Below are positions 9,072 through 18,169 of a DNA stretch of 64,000 nucleotides, one piece after another. Where the stretch lies: positions 1-64,000 of the forward strand of contig NZ_JBMERD010000006.1 of assembly GCF_048820935.1 (NCBI RefSeq), read 5' to 3'. Below the pieces are notes generated by a model, which saw nothing but the letters and a program-made list of their open reading frames with translations, was not told the origin of the DNA and did not search any database. Source of the stretch: Algicoccus sp048820935. GTDB lineage: Bacteria > Pseudomonadota > Gammaproteobacteria > Burkholderiales > Burkholderiaceae_B. The translations under genes and the position numbers were made by a program. How positions within the stretch are numbered: position 1 is the first letter of the stretch; each line of letters starts with the position of its first letter.

Positions 9072-9401
9072 ATGTCTGAATTAAGAACACGTGCACAGTA
9101 CACACCGGAATTTAAAATGGAGTGTGTGCGACAAACCTTAAGTGGTGGTTTATCCATTGCTCGTGCAGCCGATCAGCTGGGCATTCCCAACGGTACCCTA
9201 AGCAAATGGGTCCGTCAGCATAAGCTTGGTGAGCCCGACACACGCCCTGAAAAAGCTAATCAGGTGACTGCTGAACAGATGGAGATATCCCGCCTGCGGG
9301 CGGAAGTTGCTCAACTCAAGGTGGAGCGCGACATCGCAAAAAAAGCCGCGGCGTATTATTCGCAAGACCTTCTGAAAAATACGCCTGGATACAAAAAATG
9401 A
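9072..9401 (+). CDS. IS3-family transposase OrfA (helix-turn-helix)
   Basis: The 109-residue protein is the DNA-binding partner of an IS3 transposase. It has the opening RAQYTPEFKMECVRQTL, a helix-turn-helix (SIARAADQLGIPNGTLSKWVR) and a C-terminal leucine-zipper-like coil (EISRLRAEVAQLKVERDI). The ATG at 9072 is chosen over the upstream in-frame codon at 9015 because AGGAG sits just before it. The stop overlaps the orfB start (ATGA) and is preceded by a run of six A, the usual site of programmed -1 slippage in this family. The protein may still be made but lacks its catalytic partner. Confidence 0.85.
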   Translation: MSELRTRAQYTPEFKMECVRQTLSGGLSIARAADQLGIPNGTLSKWVRQHKLGEPDTRPEKANQVTAEQMEISRLRAEVAQLKVERDIAKKAAAYYSQDLLKNTPGYKK

Positions 9402-9555
9402 AGGATCGTTGGGCCATTCGTACGATGTGCAAAGTCCTCGAAGTCAGTGAGAGTGGGTATTATGGTTGGCAACGATCTGTTCATACTTCATCTACTCGTC
9501 GCGTCTCAGATCAGCGTTTGTTGGCTGAGACACGGGCTGCTACGAAAAACGTGGG
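9398..9555 (+). pseudogene. Remnant of IS3-family transposase OrfB (N-terminus only)
   Basis: About 52 codons remain, with the typical OrfB opening (MCKVLEVSESGYYGW) and RLLAETRAATKNVG. The homology then stops and the frame continues into foreign sequence (LKRTALMLAAFTLSSSVTCA), which is the signal peptide of the following gene. The entire DDE integrase domain is absent. It is a deletion product, not a functional transposase. Confidence 0.85.
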
Positions 9556-10920
9556 CAATATCACCTTAAAACGCACAGCACTCATGCTAGCCGCCTTCAC
9601 TCTTTCCAGCAGCGTCACGTGCGCAGACACAATCTTCGACCAACCAGATGATAGTTTCAGCGGCATCGTCTTACTACCAGCAAAATCAGGCCTGGCGATG
9701 AGGCAATTGTCCGTGGTCATGGCTTTAAACCGGGACAAGAAGTCCAGCTGTTACGTAGCAGTCAAAACATTTCCAATGACAAGTTGATCACCGCTGACAT
9801 TGAAGGTAATTTCAGTACCACTATCAATGTGCCTAAAACCGCTGCGGTGGGAGTACATCCGGTGGTCGTACAAGTTGCTAAACCATCAGCAGCCAGCGTT
9901 TTCGAGTTTAAGGTTTCACCTGACATCAAATTCAGCGGTGCGGATAAATTCGACATCCTCACCAAATATCTGGAACCGGGCCTGTATCAAAGTGCCTACA
10001 GCACCGCATCCAAAGCCCTATTTGTAACCTCTGCGGTAGGACACCCACCCATAAAACAATCAGCATTAATTAAAGTAAATCCAGATAGTCTCAAGATCGA
10101 GACCAAGGTAACACCAAATACGCTCAATAAGCCCGACCAAGTTATGGCGGTCTATGGCATAGCCATTGACGATGACGCAGGTACAGTATGGGTAACCAAT
10201 ACGCACGCCAGCACGGTTGCAGTCTACAAACAAAGCGATCTATCACTCGTCAAACAATTCCCCAATGGTATCGCTGCGCACGCTCGCGATGTCGCGGTCG
10301 ATAGCGCGAAGCTTCGAGCCTATATTTCGGCATCAGGCTCAAATGAAATTATTGTCATTGATACACAAACACTTGAGCCAATAAAATCCAATGCCATCCG
10401 ATCATCTAAATCACCTAACCAGGCAATCAGACCCATGAGTCTCACGTTAGATGCAAAGAGCAACCGACTCTACACCATCAGTCGCACCACTAACGAAGCC
10501 ATCATCATCGACTTGGTGACACACAAAGTTGAACTGATCTATCCCTTAGAAGGCGCCAAAGCACCCAGTGGTGTCGCCGTCGCTTCAGACGTCAACATCC
10601 TTTTTGTGGCTTCACAAGGTAGCGACACCCTGCAGTTAGTTGATCTAAATGAAGGAAAAATTCTACACACCGTCCGTATCGGCGCCAATCCCTTGAATGT
10701 CGTGTGGGACTCTAAAAATAAGCTCGCTTACGCAGTCAATCGCGCAAGTGATTCCATCGTTGCCATCAAGCTAGACGGCAAGCTAGTAGCCAATCTGAAA
10801 AGCGGCAGCTACCCCAATCACTTGTCGACTGATGGAAAAGGCACGGTATACGTGATCAACAAATCACGCGGCAAAGATGACCCAACAGGCGATCGCGTGA
10901 GCAGAATCTCATTGAAATAA
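9556..10920 (+). pseudogene. YVTN-type beta-propeller protein, 5'-truncated and frameshifted
   Basis: The gene resembles secreted YncE-like proteins that stack six or seven beta-propeller blades. An export signal (LKRTALMLAAFTLSSSVTCA) is visible at about 9565-9625 but its own start codon was lost at the IS junction; an ATG inside it (9584) might still serve. Frame 2 is open to about 9695 (LLPAKSG), and the rest continues in frame 1 (PGDEAIVRGHGFKPGQEV onward). A single missing C in GGCCTGGC explains the shift. The intact later part (from 9784, 378 codons) shows repeated blades such as DAGTVWVTNTHASTVAVY. Either it is a pseudogene or the shift is a sequencing error; function in life is unknown. 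Confidence 0.7.
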
Positions 10921-11111
10921 AGCACGATACACTGAGCTTGTAGGCTTTTTATTTTTGCTTAACAGTGTCAATTTTCTTTACAGTCGGGATGATGATATTA
11001 AATCCTTCATACCCTCATTGGTACCATCAAAAGCAATTGGCTTGAGCGATACCAGCATAGACCAAGAGGGACTATAAAAGACTGTAAGTGTATGTAATAG
11101 AAAGAGAAAAA

Positions 11112-11146
11112 AGAATCGCCGAGACTGTTAGGTACTCGGCGATTCT
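11112..11146 (-). terminator. Rho-independent terminator of tRNA-Ser
   Basis: A perfect 12-base inverted repeat (AGAATCGCCGAG and CTCGGCGATTCT) with an 11-base loop is followed, on the minus strand, by a run of T. It sits 5 bases beyond the 3' end of tRNA-Ser and should end that transcript, and possibly also readthrough from lysC. Confidence 0.9.
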
Positions 11147-11151
11147 GAATC

Positions 11152-11244
11152 TGGCGGAGGCGGTGGGATTCGAACCCACGATGCGGTTATTAGCCACATA
11201 CTCCCTTAGCAGGGGAGCCCCTTCAGCCTCTCGGGCACGCCTCC
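11152..11244 (-). tRNA. tRNA-Ser (anticodon GCU)
   Basis: The minus strand reads GGAGGCGTGCCCGAG and closes with CGCCTCCGCCA, giving a 7-base acceptor stem, encoded CCA, GGTTCGAATCC T-arm and a long variable arm typical of class II serine tRNAs. The anticodon loop CTGCTAA gives anticodon GCU, reading AGC/AGU. It lies just downstream of lysC, as in Bordetella. Confidence 0.96.
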
Positions 11245-11265
11245 AAACTCAAGAACGGTATTCTA

Positions 11266-12528
11266 TCACGAAGAAACCGGTTCTGTCTCGAGATCGAAGG
11301 CTTTATGCAACGCTCGGACTGCAAGTTCCATATATTTGTCTTTAATAACCACTGATGTTTTGATTTCACTGGTGCTAATCATCTGAATATTGATGTTTTC
11401 ATCAGCCAATGTTTTGAACATACGGCTTGCGACACCTGCGTGTGAACGCATGCCAATCCCAACGATGGAGACCTTGGCAACGTCTTCATCAGCAACCAAT
11501 TCGCGAGCACCGATTTCTTCCACAACTCCATTACGCATAAGGTCCTGAACTTTCTGAAAATCGTTGCGATGAACGGTAAATGAAAAGTCTGTTGTGCCAT
11601 CCACAGACTGATTCTGCACAATCATGTCCACATCGATATTTGCATCGGCAACTTTACCGAGAATGATCGAAGCAACACCTGGTTTGTCGGGTACGCCCAA
11701 CAACATAATTTTGCCTTCATCACGGGTAAAGGCGATTCCGGAAACAACGGCCGATTCCATTTGTACATCTTCCTCAAAAGTGATCAATGTGCCAGAACGC
11801 ATTTCTTGTTCAATAGGAATGTCTGGCGGTGTCAGTGATGACAGGACACGAAGTGGCATCCGATATTTACCTGCAAATTCGACAGCACGAATCTGTAAAA
11901 CCTTGGAGCCTAATGAAGCCATTTCGAGCATTTCTTCAAATGCTAGAACGTTCAAACGACGGGCTGAAGGCACCACACGTGGATCGGTGGTATACACCCC
12001 ATCCACATCGGTAAAGATCAGGCATTCATCAGCCTTCACGGCTGTGGCAATCGCTACGGCTGAGGTATCCGATCCACCCCGACCCAGCGTTGTCACATGA
12101 CCTTCGTCATCAATCCCCTGAAACCCAGTCACAATCACCACACGACCCGCATCCAAGCAGTCACGAATACGCTGTGCATCGATAGAACGAATGCGCGCCT
12201 TGGTGTAACTCGAATCGGTTTTGACACCGACTTGCCAACCCGTGTAGCTACGTGCTGGCACACCCTCTTCCTGCAATGCAATCGCCAGTAAGCCACTAGA
12301 GGCTTGCTCGCCGGTTGCTGCAATCATGTCTAATTCACGACCATCGGGTGCAGCGGAAATTTCACGTGCCAATCCCAATAGACGATTGGTTTCTCCAGCC
12401 ATTGCCGAAGGGACAACGACTACTTGATGACCTGCATTTCGCCATTTCGCAACGCGTTTAGCGACATTGCGAATACGCTCAGTACTTCCCATCGAAGTAC
12501 CACCATACTTCTGAACAATTAATGCCAT
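11266..12528 (-). CDS. lysC: Aspartate kinase
   Basis: The enzyme phosphorylates aspartate, the first step toward lysine, threonine, methionine and diaminopimelate. The 420-residue protein opens with VQKYGGTSMGS (kinase motif), has TGFQGIDDEGHVTTLGRGGSDTS-type substrate signature around residues 130-155, and two C-terminal ACT domains (IMLLGVPDKPGVAS and VSIVGIGMRSHAGVAS) for feedback control by lysine/threonine. Length and arrangement match the monofunctional proteobacterial enzyme. In some relatives an internal start yields a separate beta subunit; I see no strong evidence either way here. Confidence 0.96.
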   Translation of the reverse strand: MALIVQKYGGTSMGSTERIRNVAKRVAKWRNAGHQVVVVPSAMAGETNRLLGLAREISAAPDGRELDMIAATGEQASSGLLAIALQEEGVPARSYTGWQVGVKTDSSYTKARIRSIDAQRIRDCLDAGRVVIVTGFQGIDDEGHVTTLGRGGSDTSAVAIATAVKADECLIFTDVDGVYTTDPRVVPSARRLNVLAFEEMLEMASLGSKVLQIRAVEFAGKYRMPLRVLSSLTPPDIPIEQEMRSGTLITFEEDVQMESAVVSGIAFTRDEGKIMLLGVPDKPGVASIILGKVADANIDVDMIVQNQSVDGTTDFSFTVHRNDFQKVQDLMRNGVVEEIGARELVADEDVAKVSIVGIGMRSHAGVASRMFKTLADENINIQMISTSEIKTSVVIKDKYMELAVRALHKAFDLETEPVSS

Positions 12529-12661
12529 TTCTGCTCAATATCCTTTTTGGCATACCGCCAGCATGCTTCATTCTGGATGATTTCAGACAAATCTGAACGC
12601 TGGCTTTTACAAATGCCCGCCTGATATACCAAATTTGTTGTGCACTTTCTGGGCTAAAGCC

Positions 12662-13870
12662 TCAGACAAGGGGGCCGTCCATTGTAACGTGAAGAGACAC
12701 GATTCCCGCATGGCATTTCACTTCACAGTCTGATTGACGCCACAACAGATGACGATCATGACCTAAAGCATGCAATTGATTCAGCTGTCGACACAGTTCA
12801 GACAACCTAGCTTCTGTCGGCATTCGCCGCCCTGCCCGGTCTAACCAAGTCCGAATCACCAGAGCCTGCTGATCGCCTGACAATGCGCGCCAACCACGCA
12901 AATCCAAATTCGGTGGCTTATTGACAGGACTCACAGGCTCGATTGATTCAACCGGCTGGGTATCCAATCGAATCTGTTCAATCAAAAGATCACCGTACTG
13001 CAACAACAAATTTTGTGCTTGCTGCGCCTGCCGTGCATGGCGCGCCAGGTTTTGTTGCCAACGAGGCCAGTGCTGCTCGATCGGTCCTGCCAAATGACGA
13101 CGAATCAGACCACGCGCCAGCTCAGGATCCAGATTGGTCGGATCATCGACTGCAACCCAGCCAGTCGCCTCACGAAACGGTACCAGAACCTCTAAAATCG
13201 CCTCACGACTAAGATCTAACCAAGGTCTAAGCCAAACCAAGCTCGCTTGCTTAGTGACTGTTTGCATGGCACCCATGCCAGCCACTCCGGCACCACGAAA
13301 CAAACGTTGCAGAACAGTTTCTGCTTGATCATTCAGGTGATGGGCCAACACAATCTTTGCAATATTCGCCTGCGCTGCCATTGTCTGCAACGCTTCATAG
13401 CGAGCGAGACGAGCTGCAGCTTCCATGCCCTGCCCTTGCTTTAAATCGACCACAACTCTGTGCACGATCAAATCTAAACCCAGCAATTGAGACAAATCTT
13501 GAACTTGTGCTTGCCAGCCATCAGCTTGACTTTGTAAGCCATGATGGATGTGAAATAGCTTGGGCGCCTGAAGTAAGGGTTGTTTCGTCTTTGCTTTAGA
13601 GCGACTTGTACTTTGTATCTGATCTTGTTGGGCTTGAAACAGTGCTGCTGCACACAACGCCAGAGCCGCTGAATCGGGTCCGCCGCTGAGCGCAATCGCC
13701 CATGGCTGTTCTCCAACCGATTCTAAGAGTGTGTTTTTTAAGGCTTGAAGAACCTTAGGATATTGCTTTAAAAGCTGAGCCAGACATGTCTGTATCGCCG
13801 TCTGGCTCGATTCTGCTGATGATTGAAGCTGCACAGATCGCTTAATTCTTGGTTTCCGTGAATTTACCAT
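12662..13870 (-). CDS. tilS: tRNA(Ile)-lysidine synthase
   Basis: TilS modifies C34 of the tRNA-Ile CAU anticodon to lysidine, so that it reads AUA. The 402-residue protein has the PP-loop SGGPDS (62-67), the FHIHHGLQSQADGW segment, LAHHLNDQAETVLQRLFRGAG and a C-terminal substrate-binding part. A low-complexity basic/Gln-rich insert (IQSTSRSKAKTKQ) follows the PP-loop. Its start overlaps the end of accA by 29 bases, so the two are translationally coupled. Confidence 0.95.
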   Translation of the reverse strand: MVNSRKPRIKRSVQLQSSAESSQTAIQTCLAQLLKQYPKVLQALKNTLLESVGEQPWAIALSGGPDSAALALCAAALFQAQQDQIQSTSRSKAKTKQPLLQAPKLFHIHHGLQSQADGWQAQVQDLSQLLGLDLIVHRVVVDLKQGQGMEAAARLARYEALQTMAAQANIAKIVLAHHLNDQAETVLQRLFRGAGVAGMGAMQTVTKQASLVWLRPWLDLSREAILEVLVPFREATGWVAVDDPTNLDPELARGLIRRHLAGPIEQHWPRWQQNLARHARQAQQAQNLLLQYGDLLIEQIRLDTQPVESIEPVSPVNKPPNLDLRGWRALSGDQQALVIRTWLDRAGRRMPTEARLSELCRQLNQLHALGHDRHLLWRQSDCEVKCHAGIVSLHVTMDGPLV

Positions 13871-14822
13871 AAGCCAGCAGACGATTTAAGCGATGCTCAA
13901 CCAGCTCTTGTGGACTCAGCGCGCGCAACTGACGCAACGAGTCTGTCAATGCACGACGCAATAAACGAGCCATTACACGCGGGTCGCGATGTGCACCACC
14001 GATAGGCTCATTAATCACACGATCAATCAAACCAAGCGATTTCAAACGATCTGCTGTAATGGCCAGTGCTTGGGCTGCATCGGGTGCTTTCGCCGCATCA
14101 CGCCACAAAATTGAAGCACAACCTTCAGGTGAAATCACAGAATACGTTGAGTATTGCAGCATCATCACTGCATTGCCCACCGCAATAGCCAGCGCACCGC
14201 CCGAACCACCTTCTCCGATCACAGTACAGATGACGGGCACTTTCAACTGAGCCATTTCGAACAAGTTACGCCCAATCGCTTCAGACTGACCTCTTTCTTC
14301 TGCACCAATGCCGGGGTAGGCACCTGGTGTATCCACAAAAGTGAAGATCGGCATATTGAATTTTTCTGCAAGCTTCATCAAACGCAAAGCTTTGCGATAG
14401 CCTTCAGGGCGCGGCATCCCAAAATTACGCAATGCACGCTCTTTAGTGTCACGACCTTTCTGGTGACCAATCACCATACAAGGTGTGCCATTAAATCGTG
14501 CTAGTCCACCAATAATGGCTTTGTCGTCCGCGTACATCCGATCACCGTGCAACTCATGGAAATCTGTAAAGATCTCCCGCACATAGTCCAATGTGTAGGG
14601 TCGCTGGGGATGGCGTGCAACCAGCGCCGTTTGCCAAGGCGTGAGCTTGGCATAAATCTCTTTGGCTAATGTCTGACTTTTTTGTTGCAGACGAGAAATT
14701 TCCTCAGAGATATCAACAGTCGAATCTGCTTGTACATAACGAAGCTGTTCGATCTTGTTTTCCAGCTCAGCCAATGGCTGCTCAAATTCTAAAAATGTAT
14801 TGCGCATTACGCTTTTGCTCAT
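13842..14822 (-). CDS. accA: Acetyl-CoA carboxylase carboxyltransferase subunit alpha
   Basis: AccA together with AccD transfers the carboxyl group from biotin to acetyl-CoA, giving malonyl-CoA for fatty acid synthesis. Hallmarks are LEFEQPLAELENKIEQLRYVQ at the N-terminus, REIFTDFHELHGDRMYADDKA, and the crotonase-fold segments FVDTPGAYPGIGAEERGQSEAI and IGEGGSGGALAI. The start is uncertain: GTG at 14849, ATG at 14822 (weak GAGA upstream) and ATG at 14807 (the family's usual MRNTFLEF start) are all in frame. It heads an accA-tilS pair in the same order as Bordetella. Confidence 0.95.
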   Translation of the reverse strand: MSKSVMRNTFLEFEQPLAELENKIEQLRYVQADSTVDISEEISRLQQKSQTLAKEIYAKLTPWQTALVARHPQRPYTLDYVREIFTDFHELHGDRMYADDKAIIGGLARFNGTPCMVIGHQKGRDTKERALRNFGMPRPEGYRKALRLMKLAEKFNMPIFTFVDTPGAYPGIGAEERGQSEAIGRNLFEMAQLKVPVICTVIGEGGSGGALAIAVGNAVMMLQYSTYSVISPEGCASILWRDAAKAPDAAQALAITADRLKSLGLIDRVINEPIGGAHRDPRVMARLLRRALTDSLRQLRALSPQELVEHRLNRLLAYGKFTETKN

Positions 14823-15026
14823 GTTCTCATGATCCCATTTCAGCGGCACAGTTTAACGCGTGTTGCATCGCAAGTCCGTGCAAGTCACACTTTGATATAA
14901 AACCATCGCGTTCATCATTTGCAAACAGGTACCCACAAATCACACAAACACGCAGTTATACAACTCTTTTAACATTCGTGCGAATTGCGGCTGGTTCATT
15001 CTCGTGAATATCTGCCTAAACACCTG

Positions 15027-15677
15027 TCAATACTCAACAGGCACCGGATCCAGACTGCGCCACAAATACCAAGTGGCCACTGTACGCCAAGGCACCCAAG
15101 CTTGCGCCACTTCTCTGGCATCAAACCGTGAAACCGGCTCCCCACTGTAATAATGTTTCGAAATAGCCCGCAACAATCCCACGTCATCTAACGGTAAAAC
15201 ATCTGGACGCAGCAAAAAGAAAATCAAAAACATTTCCGCCGTCCAACGACCAATACCACGTATCTGTGTCAATTCCCGAATAACTGTTTCATCATCCATC
15301 TCGTCCCACAAGGCCGGATGGACTTTGTTTTCGACAAAGTGTCGAGCCAAATCCTGTAAATACTCAACTTTTCTGCGTGAAAGACCGGCCTGACGCAGCG
15401 CACTTTCTTCAAGCGACAGAAACTTTTGTGGGTTCGGATCCTGTGCACAGCAAATCAAAGTGCGTTGCCAGACAGACTCGGCGGCTTTCACAGAAATCTG
15501 TTGCCCAACAATGGAACGGGCCAATGTTAGAAACGGATTGCCACGCGAAGCCAGATGGATACTGGGAAACTGCGGAATCAGACGACGCAAAACTCGATCT
15601 TGCGCCATCAGACTATCCGTTGCCTCATCCCAATAATCTGGCCTCAAAATAATTTCCTCGATCAAAGGCTGTGACAC
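15027..15677 (-). CDS. alkA: DNA-3-methyladenine glycosylase II (AlkA-like)
   Basis: This base-excision enzyme removes 3-methyladenine and related alkylated bases. The 216 residues form the helix-hairpin-helix GPD fold: LARSIVGQQISVKAAESVW, then the HhH motif IRGIGRWTAEMFLIF and the catalytic aspartate region LPLDDVGL. It lacks the N-terminal domain of E. coli AlkA (282 residues) and so resembles the shorter forms. Its ATG is 5 bases after the cysS stop, so both are in one transcript. Confidence 0.9.
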   Translation of the reverse strand: MSQPLIEEIILRPDYWDEATDSLMAQDRVLRRLIPQFPSIHLASRGNPFLTLARSIVGQQISVKAAESVWQRTLICCAQDPNPQKFLSLEESALRQAGLSRRKVEYLQDLARHFVENKVHPALWDEMDDETVIRELTQIRGIGRWTAEMFLIFFLLRPDVLPLDDVGLLRAISKHYYSGEPVSRFDAREVAQAWVPWRTVATWYLWRSLDPVPVEY

Positions 15678-15682
15678 GCGCC

Positions 15683-17149
15683 TTAAGCCCGACGCCAGCG
15701 CGTCAGACCGCCCGGTTTGTCTTCCACAAGGATCTTTGCTTTAACCAATTGATCGCGAATTTCATCGGCTTTTGCAAAATCTCGATTTTGTTTAGCCTGA
15801 CTGCGCGCATCCACCAAAGCTTGCACCTCGATGTCAGTCAACTCACCTGATTCATCCGATGTTTGTTCAGCCGACATAGCCACACGCGTGTAGCGTGAGC
15901 TTGTTTGCAAATAAACATCTGGATCGACTGTCAATAAGCCCAACACCTGACCTAAGGCCTTCATCAGACCACTGGCTTTGGCATCCTGATCACGATTGGC
16001 TTTGGCCGCTAGTTCAAACAATACGGCAACCGCCAAAGATGAATTAAAGTCATCGTTCATTGCTTGCGCAAACTGGAAAGCAGATCCCTGCGTCCAATCA
16101 ATCTCGGTTTCTTCAGGCGTCACACTGGCCAGCGTCTGATAAAGACGATCGAGTGCAGCTTGCGCATCAACCAGATTATCTGGGGTGTAATTCTGAATGC
16201 TGCGATAGTGATTGCGTACGATAAAAAACCGCAGCATCTGTGCTTCACGTGGGTTGAAATCATATTCAGCCTGATCAGCCTGTGGTTCACCCACGGCAAT
16301 GGTTTGCCGAATTGTTTTAAAGTTACCCAAAGACTTGGACATCTTTTCTGTATCGACCATCAACGAACCGCAATGCATCCAAGTGTTGGCCAACACGCCA
16401 CCAAATGCGCCTTCAGATTGTGCAATTTCATTTTCATGATGAGGAAACTTCAGATCCGGTCCACCCCCATGAATATCCAAGGGTAAGCCCAGTCTGGCGC
16501 GACTCATGGCCGAGCATTCAATATGCCAACCGGGACGCCCCCAGCCATATGCGGAAGGCCAACGTGACTCTTCGGGCTCATCGGGTTTAGCCGCCTTCCA
16601 GAGCACAAAGTCTAATGGGTCGCGCTTGCCGTCTGACACCGCCACACGTTCGCCTGCTCGTAACTGATCCAGCGATTTACCAGAGAGCTTGCCGTATTCT
16701 GGGAAACTGCGCACTGCGTAATTTACATCCCCATCCTCACTTCGATAGGCTAGACCTCGCTGCTCTAAACGTTCAATGATATCGAGCATATCGGGCACAA
16801 AAGCTGTCGCGCGCGGCTCATCATCGGGAGATTGCACACCCAGCGCGCGTTCATCGGCATGCATGGCATCTGTATAAAAACGTGTGACATCCGAGATTTT
16901 ACGGTTGGTCTCGACCGCACGTCGGATAATTTTGTCATCAATATCGGTCACGTTACGCACATAGGTCACTTTGTAGCCTAGTGTTCGTAACCAACGTGCC
17001 ACCACGTCAAAGCTAACGAGCATACGGGCATGTCCCAAATGACAAAAGTCATAGACCGTCATTCCGCAAACATACATTCTTGCCTGACCGTCATGTACCG
17101 GTTTAAAGGGCCGTTTGCTGCGTGACAAAGAATCATAAATCTGGAGCAT
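15683..17149 (-). CDS. cysS: Cysteinyl-tRNA synthetase
   Basis: This class I synthetase charges tRNA-Cys. The chosen start (MLQIYDSLSRSKRPFKP) is the family's usual N-terminus; the frame is open 16 codons further upstream but that part is not conserved. Visible motifs are the zinc-binding CGMTVYDFCHLGHARM with HLGH as the HIGH signature, GGGPDLKFPHHENEIAQ (further zinc ligands), and EKMSKSLGNF as the KMSKS loop. About 488 residues, normal for the family. Confidence 0.96.
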   Translation of the reverse strand: MLQIYDSLSRSKRPFKPVHDGQARMYVCGMTVYDFCHLGHARMLVSFDVVARWLRTLGYKVTYVRNVTDIDDKIIRRAVETNRKISDVTRFYTDAMHADERALGVQSPDDEPRATAFVPDMLDIIERLEQRGLAYRSEDGDVNYAVRSFPEYGKLSGKSLDQLRAGERVAVSDGKRDPLDFVLWKAAKPDEPEESRWPSAYGWGRPGWHIECSAMSRARLGLPLDIHGGGPDLKFPHHENEIAQSEGAFGGVLANTWMHCGSLMVDTEKMSKSLGNFKTIRQTIAVGEPQADQAEYDFNPREAQMLRFFIVRNHYRSIQNYTPDNLVDAQAALDRLYQTLASVTPEETEIDWTQGSAFQFAQAMNDDFNSSLAVAVLFELAAKANRDQDAKASGLMKALGQVLGLLTVDPDVYLQTSSRYTRVAMSAEQTSDESGELTDIEVQALVDARSQAKQNRDFAKADEIRDQLVKAKILVEDKPGGLTRWRRA

Positions 17150-17378
17150 GGTGATGTAATCTTTTCCGTGAATATTGAATGAATGACATGTATACAACCG
17201 ATTGCGCGAATCGCATGATAGACGCCTGATCGAGACTCATGATTTGTTGCTGTGACACACCCTTTCAGGATTCCTAGACCCACAACAATCCAAATCTCAG
17301 CGGCTCAACACGCAACATGGCCCAAGGCTGGCTACAATACGTCGATGATCAGTATAACAACGTGGGTCTGATTCGTTC

Positions 17379-18122
17379 ATGTTCGACACCAGCACTTCAA
17401 CGACCAATGCTTTGGCGAAACCGTCAGAGCCTCAAAAAAACAACCAATCTGTGCGCTCGCGTTTGCACGTTTCACGTCAACGCGTTTCACACTGGCGACA
17501 TTTTGTGACAACCGTATCACTGATGCTCTGCGTCAATAGCGTCATGGCACAAACATCCGATGAAAAACTGTTGGGTGCGCCCGATCGTGGTTGGGAGGCG
17601 CTTGCTGAAATGCTCGATGTACTGACACCATCGATCAATACCGAGCTCACACCGTCAGGCACCGAAGTCACCAATAAGATCGAAGCACTGATCAATCAAG
17701 GTCAGGCCAGACAAGCACTTGAACAAATCGAAGCCCGCGAAACGGTTCTAGCGACTTCCACCTCACCCGGAACTGATGTACAGCTCATGTTTCAAAAAGC
17801 TAGGGCCTTACAAGCACTTAAGCGTGACAAGGAAGCCCAGGCGATCTATCAAGACATGACTTTCCGGTTTCCTGAACTGGCACAGCCCTGGAACAATCTG
17901 GCCATTTTGTATATTCGAGAAGGTCGTTTGGATGAAGCTGAACAAGCGCTTTTAACGGCCAACAGCAATGATCCAAGATTTGGTCAGGCGCTGGCGAATT
18001 TAGCCGATGTTCGTTTACTGCAAGCAATGCGCGATTATCGTGAAGCAAGCCGTTTGGGAACTCCGGGAGCCAAACAGCGTCTCAAGCAGCTTGAGGCTGT
18101 CTTTGGTCAGACTCGGCCCTAA
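17379..18122 (+). CDS. Secreted TPR-repeat protein
   Basis: The 247-residue protein has a long positively charged N-terminus, a hydrophobic export segment (VTTVSLMLCVNSVMA, residues about 44-58, cleavage near AQT) and then tetratricopeptide repeats: IEALINQGQARQALEQIE, KARALQALKRDKEAQAIY, PWNNLAILYIREGRLDEAEQ and a final short repeat. It should be a periplasmic scaffold protein. The start might be internal (the 40 residues before the hydrophobic segment are unusual). It lies upstream of the cyclophilin gene. No specific partner can be inferred. Confidence 0.75.
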   Translation: MFDTSTSTTNALAKPSEPQKNNQSVRSRLHVSRQRVSHWRHFVTTVSLMLCVNSVMAQTSDEKLLGAPDRGWEALAEMLDVLTPSINTELTPSGTEVTNKIEALINQGQARQALEQIEARETVLATSTSPGTDVQLMFQKARALQALKRDKEAQAIYQDMTFRFPELAQPWNNLAILYIREGRLDEAEQALLTANSNDPRFGQALANLADVRLLQAMRDYREASRLGTPGAKQRLKQLEAVFGQTRP

Positions 18123-18169
18123 TCTTTATTTTTTCGCACTCTTTCTTAGCGTTTTATATTTCAAATCAA

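Larger units (their letters stand above)
8993..9555 (+). mobile_element. 3'-truncated IS3-family insertion sequence
   Basis: The element keeps a complete orfA and only the first 50 or so codons of orfB, then runs directly into the signal-peptide region of a beta-propeller gene. A plausible left end is TGTACTACCCCTGACCC at 8993, which starts with TG as IS3 ends do, but no matching right end was found. The rest of orfB (with the DDE domain) is missing, so the element cannot move itself. The deletion junction lies near 9555. Confidence 0.75.

Noticed and set aside
11088..11345. Frame across the tRNA-Ser region on the plus strand
   Set aside because: It is an antisense reading of tRNA-Ser and the end of lysC, a common false gene call.
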